Assembly (NCBI RefSeq): GCF_008929045.1
Contig: NZ_VFAH01000013.1
Span: forward strand, 108,390-172,389
DNA from: Noviherbaspirillum aerium
GTDB lineage: Bacteria; Pseudomonadota; Gammaproteobacteria; Burkholderiales; Burkholderiaceae_D
Direction: 5' to 3'
DNA: 64,000 nt
The notes beneath the pieces were generated by a model. That model was not told the DNA's origin. It saw only the letters and a program-made list of their open reading frames with translations, and did not search any database. The position numbers and the translations under genes were made by a program. Positions 9,779 through 18,676 of this stretch are shown one piece after another. Positions within the stretch are counted from its first letter, which is position 1. The number at the start of each line of letters is the position of its first letter.

Positions 9779-9809
9779 TGCGGCGATGCAGCCCCAACGG
9801 CCGCATCAC
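9775..9809. terminator. Hairpin between the MocR gene and hupE
   Basis: A perfect 10-bp inverted repeat (GTGATGCGGC / GCCGCATCAC) overlaps the MocR-type stop codon and lies between two convergent genes. It has no T-tract, so intrinsic termination is uncertain; it could block 3' exonucleases. Confidence 0.4.
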
Positions 9810-9825
9810 GTATTCCGGCCGCCCG

Positions 9826-10422
9826 TCAGATGAAGGCAAGCAGGGAGACTCCGGCGGAAGCAAGCAGCGCACCGGATCCGCGCAGCATGCGTCCCTCGGC
9901 CTGGCGCGTTGCCCAGGAACCGGCCAGCAGGCCGATCAGATGCAGGATGGCGGTTGCCGCAATGAAGCCGGCGCCGTAGCCGAGCATGGCGCCGCCCGCG
10001 GGCGCTTCGATGCCGTGGGCATATCCATGCATCAGGCCGAATAGCCCGATGATGGCGGCGCCCGCCGCCATCGGCATGCGCACGGCGAAAGCGATCAGCA
10101 GGCCCAGCACGGCAACCGATGCGGCGATGCCGATTTCCATCCATGGCAAGACGGCGCCATGCACGCCTGCGGCGGCGCCCAGCGCCATCATGGCCGGAAA
10201 GGCGAGAGGCATGAGCCATGCAATGCGGCGCGGCTGCTGCGCCGCCCACAGGCCGACGGCCAGCATGGCCAGCAGATGATCCCAGCCGACGACCGGATGC
10301 AGGAAGCCGAGCGCAAAACTGGCGGCGGCATGATGTTCGCCGGGGTGGGCAAACGCCGGTGCGGCGCTCAGGGCGATGGTGATTGCGGCGACTGAATGGC
10401 GCGGCGCGGATGCTGCTTGCAT
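9826..10422 (-). CDS. HupE/UreJ-family membrane protein
   Basis: A 198-residue inner-membrane protein with a signal-like N-terminus ending near AFAHPGEHH, then about six hydrophobic segments. HPVVGWDHLLAMLAVGLW is the conserved HupE/UreJ signature, and GLMHGYAHGIE is a second His-rich motif. Family members are secondary transporters for nickel or cobalt, usually beside hydrogenase or urease genes; neither is present here. A GGAGG ribosome site precedes the ATG. No cobalamin riboswitch was recognised upstream. Metal specificity is open. Confidence 0.85.
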   Translation of the reverse strand: MQAASAPRHSVAAITIALSAAPAFAHPGEHHAAASFALGFLHPVVGWDHLLAMLAVGLWAAQQPRRIAWLMPLAFPAMMALGAAAGVHGAVLPWMEIGIAASVAVLGLLIAFAVRMPMAAGAAIIGLFGLMHGYAHGIEAPAGGAMLGYGAGFIAATAILHLIGLLAGSWATRQAEGRMLRGSGALLASAGVSLLAFI

Positions 10423-10466
10423 TGGTGATCCTCCATGAATTCATTGAATTGGTACGCCGGCTCCAC

Positions 10467-10488
10467 CATGGTGCGCATGCGCACCATG
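10467..10488. repeat. 22-bp perfect palindrome upstream of hupE
   Basis: A perfect palindrome with half-site CATGGTGCGCA lies 44 bases before the hupE start codon, between hupE and the ABC permease gene. The position suits an operator for hupE. No known regulator consensus was matched. Confidence 0.5.
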
Positions 10489-10597
10489 TTTGCGCAGCTC
10501 CGTTCCATCCCGGAGCCGCATCACGGTGCCGGCACTATCCAGGTGCAATTGCCGGACTCGACCTCCAATTAGCAAGACCCGAGCCTGCCTGACGGCA

Positions 10598-11449
10598 TCA
10601 CATTTTTTCCGTCTCTCCCGATTTCGGCTGCCACTTCATCAGCCTCCGCTCGATGACGCCGACCAGCATGTCGAGCACCAGCGCAAAGGCGGTGAGCACG
10701 AGGATGCCGGCGAATACGGTATTGATATCGAAGGTGCCCTCCGCCTGCAGGATCAGGTAGCCGACGCCGCGCGCCGAACCGAGGTATTCGCCGACGATCG
10801 CGCCGACAAAGGCCAGGCCGACCGAGGTATGCAGGCTGGAAAAGACCCAGGAGGTGGCTGACGGCAGATATACCTGCCGCAGCAGCTGGCGCTGGTTCGC
10901 GCCCAGCATGCGGGCGTTGGCCAGCACCACCGGACTGACTTCGCGCACGCCCTGGTAGACATTGAAGAAGACGATGAAGAACACCAGCGTGACCGACAGC
11001 GCCACCTTGGACCAGATGCCGAGGCCGAACCACATCGCGAAGATGGGCGCGAGGATCACGCGCGGCATCGAATTGGCCGCCTTGATGTAGGGATCGAAGA
11101 TTGCCGAGGTCATCGGCGACAGCGCCAGCCACAAGCCGAGCACCAGTCCGAGCAGCGTGCCGATGGCGAAGGCCAGCAGCGTTTCGGTCAGCGTCACCAG
11201 CAGGTGGGGATAGATCTCCGCCGGAAAATCGAGGGTGAACCAGGTGGTGTCGAACATGCCGACCTCCAGCGAGCCGCTGCCGACGGTAAACCACTGCCAG
11301 ATACGGACCATCACCTTCAGCGGCTCGCCGAAGAAAAACGCCACCTTCGGGTCGCGCGTGGCGAGATGCCAGGTCAGGAACACCACGACCAGGACCAGGA
11401 TCTGCCAGAAACGCAGTGTGCGTGGTTGGGGTTTGATGAAATTCCACAT
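10598..11449 (-). CDS. ABC transporter permease, SsuC/TauC type
   Basis: A 283-residue permease with an N-terminal membrane helix (ILVLVVVFLTWHLA) and a BPD_transp_1 domain. The EAA-like cytoplasmic loop reads NARMLGANQRQLLRQVYLP, which would contact the ATPase. This subfamily imports taurine, alkanesulfonates, nitrate or thiamine precursors. It follows the ATPase gene by 8 bases and is the last gene of the transport cluster. The substrate cannot be assigned from sequence. Confidence 0.9.
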   Translation of the reverse strand: MWNFIKPQPRTLRFWQILVLVVVFLTWHLATRDPKVAFFFGEPLKVMVRIWQWFTVGSGSLEVGMFDTTWFTLDFPAEIYPHLLVTLTETLLAFAIGTLLGLVLGLWLALSPMTSAIFDPYIKAANSMPRVILAPIFAMWFGLGIWSKVALSVTLVFFIVFFNVYQGVREVSPVVLANARMLGANQRQLLRQVYLPSATSWVFSSLHTSVGLAFVGAIVGEYLGSARGVGYLILQAEGTFDINTVFAGILVLTAFALVLDMLVGVIERRLMKWQPKSGETEKM

Positions 11450-11457
11450 GGTCGACT

Positions 11458-12267
11458 TCAGGCCTTTATCTTTTGCTGCTGATAACCCTTCAAGACTTCT
11501 TCGCGCAAGACATTCCAGATCTGCGCATGCAGCTCGACGAAGCGCGGATGCATGCGGATCTCGGCCACATCGCGCGGACGCGGCAGGTCGATCCGGAATT
11601 CGCCGATCGGCCTTGTCGCCGGTCCCGCCGAGAGCACCACCACGCGATCCGACATGGCGATCGCTTCATCCAGATCATGGGTGATGAAGAGCACGGCTTT
11701 CTTCTTGGCGCTCCACAGGTCGAGTACTTCGTTTTCCATCAGCTGGCGCGTCTGGATGTCGAGCGCGGAAAACGGCTCATCCATCAGGATGATGTCGGGA
11801 TCGAGAATCAGCGTCTGCGCCAGCGCAACGCGCTTGCGCATGCCACCGGACAGCTGGTGGGGATAGCGGTCGCCGAAGCCCTGCAGGCCGACGCGGGCCA
11901 GCCACTCCTCGCCCTGCGCGCGGGCCGCGGCCTCGCCGACTCCCCGGAACTGCAGTCCGGCGATCACGTTCTGCAGGGCGCTGCGCCAGGGCATCAGCGC
12001 ATCCGCCTGGAACATGTAGCCGGCGCGCCGGTTGACGCCGTTCAACGGCTCGCCGAAGACGCGGACTTCGCCCGCCGAAGGTTCCAGCAGGCCGGCGCCG
12101 ACATTGAGCAGGGTCGACTTGCCGCAGCCGGTCGGGCCGACCACGGAAACGAATTCGCCGGGAGCGATATGGAGAGTCGATTCGGCGACCGCGGTGTAGC
12201 GCTGCGAGCGGTCGTCCTTGGAAATGAAGGTGCAGGTGATGTTGTCGAGTGCAAGCGCAGGTGTCAT
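11458..12267 (-). CDS. ABC transporter ATP-binding protein, SsuB/TauB type
   Basis: A 269-residue cytoplasmic ATPase with Walker A GPTGCGKST near residue 44, a Q-loop in GYMFQADALMPWR, signature LSGGM, Walker B ILMDEPFSALD and the H-loop FITHDLDEA. This matches the TauB/SsuB/NrtD group that energises SsuC-type permeases. It sits between the binding-protein gene and the permease gene in the same orientation. Confidence 0.93.
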   Translation of the reverse strand: MTPALALDNITCTFISKDDRSQRYTAVAESTLHIAPGEFVSVVGPTGCGKSTLLNVGAGLLEPSAGEVRVFGEPLNGVNRRAGYMFQADALMPWRSALQNVIAGLQFRGVGEAAARAQGEEWLARVGLQGFGDRYPHQLSGGMRKRVALAQTLILDPDIILMDEPFSALDIQTRQLMENEVLDLWSAKKKAVLFITHDLDEAIAMSDRVVVLSAGPATRPIGEFRIDLPRPRDVAEIRMHPRFVELHAQIWNVLREEVLKGYQQQKIKA

Positions 12268-12430
12268 CTGTCGTCTGTGTCGCGCCGCCGCAGCGGATGT
12301 TCATCGGCAGTCCATCGCCTTGTCCGAAGACCTGGCGCGTCATGCCACCGGAAGGAAAAACATCGGGAAAACAAACGCGAATGCAGGCGGGAAGTTCTTG
12401 CCGCCCGCATTCGCCGTGCCGGCCGCAGGC

Positions 12431-13471
12431 TTACTTGTACTTTGCGTTCGCCTTCTGCACCATTTCGTTGGTGAAGGTCTTTGAGAGGTCGATGGTCTTG
12501 CTGGCGAGTTCGGGTTCGAATGCCTGCAGGGTCTTGAGCGCGGTCTGCGGACCGGCTTCGGGAAACATGCCGTCGGGAGAAATCGCTTCGCGCACCTTCA
12601 TGAAGGCTTCGATGTACAGCGCCCTGTCTCCCAGCAGGTAATTTTCCGGCACCACCTTGATGATGTCGGAAGGGCCGGCCTTCTGCAGCCACTTCAGGGC
12701 ACGCACCATGGCATTGGTCATGGCCTGCGCGGTGTTCGGATTTTTCTTGAGGAAGGCTTCGGTGGTGTAGAGGGTGGCAGCCGGCATCGGGCCGCCGAAC
12801 ACCTCGTTGGTGTCCTTCAGGGTACGGGTATCGGCAATCACCTTCACTTCATTTTTCTGCTGCAGCATGGTGACCACCGGATCGAGATTGGCGATCGCGT
12901 CGATCTGCCCGGAACGCAGCGCCGAGATCGCGCCGGCGGAGGTGCCGACACCGATGAAGGAGACGTCGGTCGGCTTCAGGCCGGCCTTGGCGAGCACGAA
13001 ATTGGCCATCATGTTGGTCGAGGAACCGGGAGCGGTCACGCCGATCTTCTTGCCCTTGAGGTCGGCGACCGACTTGTAGTTGGGCATGGTCTTGTTGGAC
13101 ACGGCCAGCACGATCTGCGGCGCCCTGCCCTGCAGCACGAAGGCGGTGATCGGCTGCCCCTTGGCCTGCATGTTGATGGTGTGCTCGTAGGCGCCGGAAA
13201 CCACGTCGGCGCTGCCGCCGACCAGCGCCTGCAGGGCCTTTGCGCCGCCGGCGAAATCGCTGATTTCAACCTGCAGGCCTTCGTCCTTGAAATAGCCGAG
13301 CTGTTCGGCGACCGTCAGCGGCAGATAGTAAAACAGGTTCTTGCCGCCGACGGCGATCGACACCTTCGGTTTTTCCAGCGTCTGTGCAAACAGGTTGCTG
13401 TTGAAGGTCAGGTAGCCGGCCAGGAAAAGCGCCAGTGCGATGGCGAACTGCTTCCAGAAGTTTTTGTTCAT
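12431..13471 (-). CDS. ABC transporter substrate-binding protein, NMT1/SsuA-like
   Basis: A 346-residue periplasmic binding protein. A basic start (MNKNFWKQF) and hydrophobic stretch end near NLFAQT, consistent with a Sec signal cleaved around residue 30. The mature part has the NMT1/THI5 pattern: YYLPLTVAEQLGYFKDEGL, GGSADVVSGAYEH, LKGKKIGVTAPGSSTNMM and ALRSGQIDAIANLDPV. The ATPase and permease genes follow; the CoA-transferase gene precedes. Ligand unknown; a carboxylate later activated by the CoA-transferase is one idea from neighbourhood only. Confidence 0.9.
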   Translation of the reverse strand: MNKNFWKQFAIALALFLAGYLTFNSNLFAQTLEKPKVSIAVGGKNLFYYLPLTVAEQLGYFKDEGLQVEISDFAGGAKALQALVGGSADVVSGAYEHTINMQAKGQPITAFVLQGRAPQIVLAVSNKTMPNYKSVADLKGKKIGVTAPGSSTNMMANFVLAKAGLKPTDVSFIGVGTSAGAISALRSGQIDAIANLDPVVTMLQQKNEVKVIADTRTLKDTNEVFGGPMPAATLYTTEAFLKKNPNTAQAMTNAMVRALKWLQKAGPSDIIKVVPENYLLGDRALYIEAFMKVREAISPDGMFPEAGPQTALKTLQAFEPELASKTIDLSKTFTNEMVQKANAKYK

Positions 13472-13535
13472 GCTCTGTCTCCAAACTTGTTTTTTTAAAT
13501 GCCGTCAGTACGGATGACGTCTCATTCTCGTCTGA

Positions 13536-14780
13536 CTAGATCACGCCATCTCGCTTGAGTTGTGTGATGTGCTCATCATCATAACCCAGTGTCCGCAAGA
13601 CTTCAGCATTGTGCTCGCCGAGTTGCGGGCCAAGCCATTTCGTCTCGCCGGGCGTCTCCGACAGCTTGGGCGTGATCGCCGGCAGCTTGATCGGCGTACC
13701 GTCGGCGAAGCTGTGCTGCTCGAACATGCGGCGGGCGAGGAATTGCGGATCGCTCATCATGTCGCGCACCGAATAGATTTTCCCGACCGGCACGTCGGCC
13801 GCCTTCAGCACGGCCAGTGCTTCGTCGATGGTCCTGGCAGCGCACCAGGACTGTATCGCCTCGTCGATTTCCGCCGTGCGCGGCACCCGGCCGTCATTGC
13901 GGGCCAGTTCCAGATCGTTGGCCATGTCGTCGCGGCCGATGGCCAGCATCAGGCGCTTGAAGATCGCATCGCCATTGCCGGCAATGACGATGTTTTCGCC
14001 GTCGCCGGTGGTATAGGTGTTCGACGGCACGATGCCCGGCAGCGCGCCGCCGGTGCGCTCGCGCACCACGCCGGCATGGTCGTATTCCGGCACCAGCGAC
14101 TCCATCATGTTGAAGACGGATTCATACAGCGCCACATCCACCATCTGGCCCTGCCCCGCCACGCAGTCTCCGCCTTGCCTGCCGTTCCAGCGGCCGCCGG
14201 TGGCATCGCGGTGGCGCAAGGCCATCATTGCGCCGATGACTCCATGCAGCGCCGCGACCGAATCTCCAATGGAAATGCCGACGCGTACCGGCGGCCGGTC
14301 CGGATGGCCGGAGACATAGCGCAGGCCGCCCATCGATTCACCGATGGCGCCGAAGCCGGGCAAGTCCTTCATCGGCCCGGTCTGGCCATAGCCCGACAGT
14401 CGCACCATGATGGTGGCCGGGTTGATCGCCTTCAGCGCTTCGTAGCCGATGCCCCATTTCTCCAGCACGCCGGGACGGTAGTTCTCGATGATGATGTCGG
14501 CCTCCAGCGCCAGGCGCCGGGCGATGTCCTGGCCGCGCGCATCCTTCATGTTGAGCGTGACGCTCTTCTTGTTGCGCGACTGCACCGTCCACCAGAGCGA
14601 TGTGCCGTCCTTGAGCACGCGCCATTGCCGGATCGGATCGCCGCCGTCGGGCGATTCGATCTTGATGACGTCGGCGCCGAATTCGGCCAGCATGCGCGAA
14701 CAGAACGGGCCGGCGATCAGTGTGCCGAGTTCAAGTACCTTGATCCCGGCGAGCGGGCCTGAGGATGGAGTTGCCTGCAT
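13536..14780 (-). CDS. CaiB/BaiF-family (type III) CoA-transferase
   Basis: A 414-residue class III CoA-transferase that moves CoA between carboxylic acids. The start GIKVLELGTLIAGPFCSRML, IENYRPGVLEKWG and the catalytic Asp (D215) in MVDVALYES are typical. An extra Gly/Arg/Asn-rich stretch of roughly a dozen residues (about 195-207) lies just before the catalytic loop, where relatives usually run directly from TG to GQ. It is 3 bases after the HD-protein stop and 64 bases before the transporter genes. The acid used is unknown. Confidence 0.9.
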   Translation of the reverse strand: MQATPSSGPLAGIKVLELGTLIAGPFCSRMLAEFGADVIKIESPDGGDPIRQWRVLKDGTSLWWTVQSRNKKSVTLNMKDARGQDIARRLALEADIIIENYRPGVLEKWGIGYEALKAINPATIMVRLSGYGQTGPMKDLPGFGAIGESMGGLRYVSGHPDRPPVRVGISIGDSVAALHGVIGAMMALRHRDATGGRWNGRQGGDCVAGQGQMVDVALYESVFNMMESLVPEYDHAGVVRERTGGALPGIVPSNTYTTGDGENIVIAGNGDAIFKRLMLAIGRDDMANDLELARNDGRVPRTAEIDEAIQSWCAARTIDEALAVLKAADVPVGKIYSVRDMMSDPQFLARRMFEQHSFADGTPIKLPAITPKLSETPGETKWLGPQLGEHNAEVLRTLGYDDEHITQLKRDGVI

Positions 14781-14783
14781 GTG

Positions 14784-15497
14784 CTAGTGATTCCCTGAAA
14801 TGGATTCCGGCTCCAGAAGGAGCAGTTCGGATTGGATGTTGTCCCTGGCGGACGATTCGAAGCGCGACGCCATCGATGGCGTGAAGTACAGCGCCGGGCG
14901 TTCGAGGAAGCGCCGCAGCACCCTTGCCCGTCCGGCCCGATAGTCCTCTTCGCTCACCCATTCATATTCCCGGCGGATCGCTGCGCGGTAGCGCCGATAC
15001 ATGTCGCGGGGCGCGCCGAGTATCGCCAGATCGAAGTCCAGGAACACTGCGAGATCCGGTACGCTTGCATCGGGGATGGTATGGCTGATGGTAGCGAGAA
15101 TGCAGCGCTCGACTTGGGAGGCGGTGCCGGCATCGATCAGCAACGCCTGCATGGCGGCCTTTGCGAGAGCGGCGCTGGCCACTTCATTGCCGCCGGAACG
15201 CGTGTCATGGATGATGTCGTGAAACCAGATTGCCAGCTCCACCGCATGGGGTTGGGCCAGGGCTTCGCCGCATGCGCGATGGGCGTCCGCATGCCGCAGC
15301 AAGGCGGCGACATGCGCGAAGTTGTGATAATGCCGGTGGGGCTCGCAGTAATGCCGCTCGAGAAGCTGCCACACGTCGGCGGCGGCCTGCTGCGGGCAGG
15401 TCAGCAAGGCGCAGAATGTCTGCCAGCGCATCGCCAGCCAGGAAAGCTCCTGTGCGCCCGCTACCAGATCATCCGATGATTCCGCAAGGCGCGACAT
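14784..15497 (-). CDS. HD-domain protein, predicted metal-dependent phosphohydrolase
   Basis: A 237-residue protein. HYHNFAHVAALLRHAD supplies early metal-ligand histidines and WFHDIIHD holds the HD pair; a later FLDFDLAILG block completes the pattern seen in small predicted HD hydrolases. The substrate is unknown. It starts 15 bases after recR and ends 3 bases before the CoA-transferase, so it could be read from the dnaX-ybaB-recR transcript. Confidence 0.78.
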   Translation of the reverse strand: MSRLAESSDDLVAGAQELSWLAMRWQTFCALLTCPQQAAADVWQLLERHYCEPHRHYHNFAHVAALLRHADAHRACGEALAQPHAVELAIWFHDIIHDTRSGGNEVASAALAKAAMQALLIDAGTASQVERCILATISHTIPDASVPDLAVFLDFDLAILGAPRDMYRRYRAAIRREYEWVSEEDYRAGRARVLRRFLERPALYFTPSMASRFESSARDNIQSELLLLEPESISGNH

Positions 15498-15512
15498 GGC
15501 CGATCAACAGGC

Positions 15513-16109
15513 TCAGGTAGTGCGGCGGTCCAGCATCGCGCGGGCGATGGTGCCCGCGTCCACGTATTCCAGCTCGCCGCCGACAGGAACGCCGCGCGCC
15601 AGCCGGCTGACCTTGATGCCGCGCGCCTTCAGCGTCTCGCTGATGTAGTGCGCGGTCGCTTCGCCTTCATTGGTGAAATTGGTGGCAAGCACCACTTCCT
15701 TGACTATGCCGTCGGTGGCGCGCCCGATCAGTTTCTCGAGATGGATATCCTTCGGGCCGATGCCGTCGAGCGGTGACAGCCTTCCCATCAGCACGAAGTA
15801 CAGGCCCTTGTAAGTCAGGGTCTGCTCTATCATCAGCTGGTCGGCCGGCGTTTCCACCACGCACAGCAGCGTGGCATCCCGCTCGGGATCCATGCACATT
15901 TCGCACAGCTCGTTTTCGGTGAAGGTATTGCAGCTGGCGCAGTGATGGATGCGCTCCACCGCCTGCAGCAGCGCGCGGCCGAGCAGGCCGGCGCCGTCGC
16001 GGTCGTGCTGCATCAGGTGATAGGCCATGCGCTGCGCCGACTTGGGGCCGATGCCCGGCAGCCTGCGCAAGGCTTCGGTAAGAAAATCGAGACTGGAAGG
16101 AGATTTCAA
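15513..16109 (-). CDS. recR: Recombination protein RecR
   Basis: A 198-residue RecFOR-pathway protein that helps load RecA at gaps. The N-terminal helix-hairpin-helix reads [16 protein letters not shown], the zinc finger CASCNTF...CEMC follows, and a Toprim domain contains [13 protein letters not shown]. Length and order are standard. It is the third gene of the conserved dnaX-ybaB-recR group. Confidence 0.97.
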   Translation of the reverse strand: MKSPSSLDFLTEALRRLPGIGPKSAQRMAYHLMQHDRDGAGLLGRALLQAVERIHHCASCNTFTENELCEMCMDPERDATLLCVVETPADQLMIEQTLTYKGLYFVLMGRLSPLDGIGPKDIHLEKLIGRATDGIVKEVVLATNFTNEGEATAHYISETLKARGIKVSRLARGVPVGGELEYVDAGTIARAMLDRRTT

Positions 16110-16202
16110 TTCGGTTCTCTATCGCCAGAGTGTTGGAAGGTCCGTCCCGCGTCTGCGAGCCCCACGCCGCACGGACCTGCATCCGCCGTCGGAAATCGCA
16201 AG

Positions 16203-16529
16203 TTAGAACGGCAGCTTGAAGCCGGGCGGCAGCGGCAGGCCCGCTGTCATGCCGGACATCTTTTCCTGCGAGGTGGCTTCTGCCTTGCGCACCGCATCGT
16301 TGAAGGCCGCGGCGACCAGGTCCTCTAGCATGTCCTTGTCGTCGGCAAGCAGCGAAGGATCGATGGAAACGCGCTTGACGTCGTTCTTGCAGGTCATGAC
16401 CACCTTCACCAGGCCGGCGCCGGACTGGCCCTCGACCTCGATCAATGCAAGCTGTTCCTGCATCTTCTTCATGTTGTCCTGCATTTGCTGCGCCTGCTTC
16501 ATCAGTCCTGCGAGTTGGCCCTTCATCAT
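16203..16529 (-). CDS. ybaB: YbaB/EbfC-family nucleoid-associated protein
   Basis: A 108-residue DNA-binding protein of the YbaB/EbfC family. It opens with a Gln/Met-rich helix ([20 protein letters not shown]) and ends with the proline-rich [17 protein letters not shown] tail typical of the family. It lies between dnaX and recR, its usual place. Confidence 0.95.
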   Translation of the reverse strand: MMKGQLAGLMKQAQQMQDNMKKMQEQLALIEVEGQSGAGLVKVVMTCKNDVKRVSIDPSLLADDKDMLEDLVAAAFNDAVRKAEATSQEKMSGMTAGLPLPPGFKLPF

Positions 16530-16550
16530 GGTCGTACTCCCGAATGTTGG

Positions 16551-18584
16551 TTAGAGGGGTTTGATCGATCCCGGCACGATGGTCGCGCCGAACTCGCGCA
16601 TCATCGTCTGCACGAAGGGATCGCGTTGCATGCTTTCTTCCGCCTGGCGCTGGCGGGCTTCACGCTCGGCCACCGCGACGGCATTGGCGGTCTGGCGAAC
16701 TGCGCCGATTTCGGTGGTGACGCGCACCGTCTTGCCGAAATGCTCGCTCAGCGCCGTCATCAGCTTGTCCACCGCGCCTGCCGACCTCAGTGTCTCCAGC
16801 GGAATGCGCAGGTGCATCAGCACGCCGTCGCCATTGGCTTCGCACTGAAGCAGCTCGCTCTGCTGCGCCAGCTGCTGGACCACGCCGCGCAGGGGAAGTG
16901 CCGCGGCGAGTACCGGCCAGTTGCCGTCCCAGCCAAGCGAAGGTATCGGTGTCGGAGGCAGCGCAGGCAAGGCTTCCGGCTTGACGATGGACACCTGCGG
17001 CTCCGGTTCCGGCACGGGCACGGATGCCGGCACGCGCATGCCTGGCGCTTCCAGGACCGCCGTGTCGGCTAGCACCAGTTCGGCGATACGCGATTCAGTT
17101 TTTTTTTGAGCGGCGACAGGCGTCGAATCGAAAGGGATCGGTTCATGCATGTGCGCAGGCGCATCGTCCCATGGGGCGGCCCCAAGAGGAACGGGCGGCG
17201 CAGTCCGGACAGGGGCAGCGGCGGTGGAGGCCGCAGCAGATGCAGCAGCAGCGGGCAGCTTGCCGCCGTTGCGCGCCGCTTCCAGCGCGGCGCGGGCAGG
17301 ACTCATGCCGGCGGGACGTGCCCCGGCCGGAGCAGCGGAAGACACCGAGGCAGACGGCGCGGAAGATGCCGCCGGCGACACTGCCGGCGCGGCCATCGGC
17401 TTCGCCGCAGGCGCATTCGGGCGTGGCATGTGAGGCATGGAAGCCGCCGGCGGCTGGACCTTGGCCACACCCTCGGCACCGCCCATTCCGGGGCGGAATG
17501 CCAGCATGCGCAGCAGCGTCATGGTAAAGCCGGCGTACTCGTCGGGAGCCAGGCTCAGGTCATTGCGCCCGTGCACGGCGATCTGGTAGAACAGCTGGAT
17601 TTCCTCCGCGTCGAACAGACCCGCGAGGCGCAGGATGTCTTCCCTTTCCGGCACATCGCCAGGAACCGCGGCGGGCACTGTCTGCGCCAGCGCGATTCTG
17701 TGCAGCACGGTGCCCAGATCCTGCAGGGCGGCATTATAGGAAAGGCTGCGCGTCGCCATTTCATCGGCGACGGCAAGCAACCCCGGGCCGTCCTTGGCTG
17801 CCAGCGCATCCAGGACCCGTATCAGGTAAGACTGGTCGAGGGCTCCCAGCATGCCCTGCACCGCTTCGAGCGTCACCTTGCCGGCGGCATAGGCAATCGC
17901 CTGATCGGTCAGGGACAGCGCATCCCGCATGGAACCGTGCGCACCCTGCGCCAGCAGGCGCAGCGCCTGCGGCTCGAATGCGATCTCTTCCTGGCCGAGG
18001 ATGTTTTCCAGATGGCCAACGATATGTCCCGGCGGCATCTGCTTGAGATTGAACTGCAGGCAGCGCGACAGCACCGTCACCGGAATCTTCTGCGGATCGG
18101 TCGTCGCGAGGATGAATTTCACATGTTCGGGCGGTTCTTCCAGCGTCTTCAGCATGGAATTGAACGCATGATTGGTCAGCATGTGCACTTCGTCGATCAT
18201 GTAGACCTTGAAGCGCGCATTCGACGGCGCATAGACCGCCTGTTCCAGCAGTTGCGCCATTTCATCGACGCCGCGATTGGAGGCGGCATCCATTTCGATG
18301 TAATCAACGAAGCGGCCCGCATCGATGGCGGTGCAGGCTTCACAGACGCCGCAGGGTTTCGCGGTGATGCCGCCGTTGCCGTCCGGCCCCTGGCAATTCA
18401 GCGATTTCGCGAGAATGCGCGACAGCGTGGTCTTGCCCACGCCGCGAGTCCCGGTAAACAGGTAGGCATGGTGCAGCCGCTGCTGATCCAGCGCATGCGT
18501 GAGCGCCCGCACGACGTGCTCCTGCCCGACGAGCGTTTCAAAGCTCTTTGGGCGATACTTACGGGCGAGAACTTGATAAGACAT
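16551..18584 (-). CDS. dnaX: DNA polymerase III subunits tau (and probably gamma)
   Basis: A 677-residue clamp-loader subunit. Residues 1-380 form the AAA+ clamp-loader part: Walker A GTRGVGKT at 45-52, four zinc cysteines between about 64 and 85, Walker B-like MIDEVHML. A Pro/Ala-rich linker follows, then the tau C-terminal domain that contacts polymerase and helicase. I chose the ATG at 18584 (MSYQVLARKYRPKSF), the universal DnaX start; an ATG 27 bases upstream is less likely. An in-frame run of nine A residues at Q493-K495 could yield a shorter gamma form (separate entry). Confidence 0.96.
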   Translation of the reverse strand: MSYQVLARKYRPKSFETLVGQEHVVRALTHALDQQRLHHAYLFTGTRGVGKTTLSRILAKSLNCQGPDGNGGITAKPCGVCEACTAIDAGRFVDYIEMDAASNRGVDEMAQLLEQAVYAPSNARFKVYMIDEVHMLTNHAFNSMLKTLEEPPEHVKFILATTDPQKIPVTVLSRCLQFNLKQMPPGHIVGHLENILGQEEIAFEPQALRLLAQGAHGSMRDALSLTDQAIAYAAGKVTLEAVQGMLGALDQSYLIRVLDALAAKDGPGLLAVADEMATRSLSYNAALQDLGTVLHRIALAQTVPAAVPGDVPEREDILRLAGLFDAEEIQLFYQIAVHGRNDLSLAPDEYAGFTMTLLRMLAFRPGMGGAEGVAKVQPPAASMPHMPRPNAPAAKPMAAPAVSPAASSAPSASVSSAAPAGARPAGMSPARAALEAARNGGKLPAAAASAAASTAAAPVRTAPPVPLGAAPWDDAPAHMHEPIPFDSTPVAAQKKTESRIAELVLADTAVLEAPGMRVPASVPVPEPEPQVSIVKPEALPALPPTPIPSLGWDGNWPVLAAALPLRGVVQQLAQQSELLQCEANGDGVLMHLRIPLETLRSAGAVDKLMTALSEHFGKTVRVTTEIGAVRQTANAVAVAEREARQRQAEESMQRDPFVQTMMREFGATIVPGSIKPL
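17095..17108 (-). promoter_or_regulatory. Candidate frameshift/slippage site in dnaX
   Basis: On the coding strand C is followed by nine A residues and CTGA. In frame this is CAA AAA AAA ACT, giving the heptamer A AAA AAA in the register needed for -1 slippage. A -1 shift reads AAC TGA and stops at once, producing a 496-residue protein. Loss of one A gives a stop about nine codons later (504 residues). Both products keep the clamp-loader domains and lose the tau C-terminus. No clear Shine-Dalgarno stimulator was seen upstream. Confidence 0.6.
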
Positions 18585-18676
18585 GGTTGCGCTGGCTGTT
18601 GGTTGTAGCACGCATTTTACCTGACCTGATGCAAGTTATAGATTGCGGATTCAGTTGTTGAAAAAAGGATACCGAC

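Noticed and set aside
10423..10597. Cobalamin riboswitch before hupE
   Set aside because: No B12-box or characteristic stems; only a palindrome is seen.
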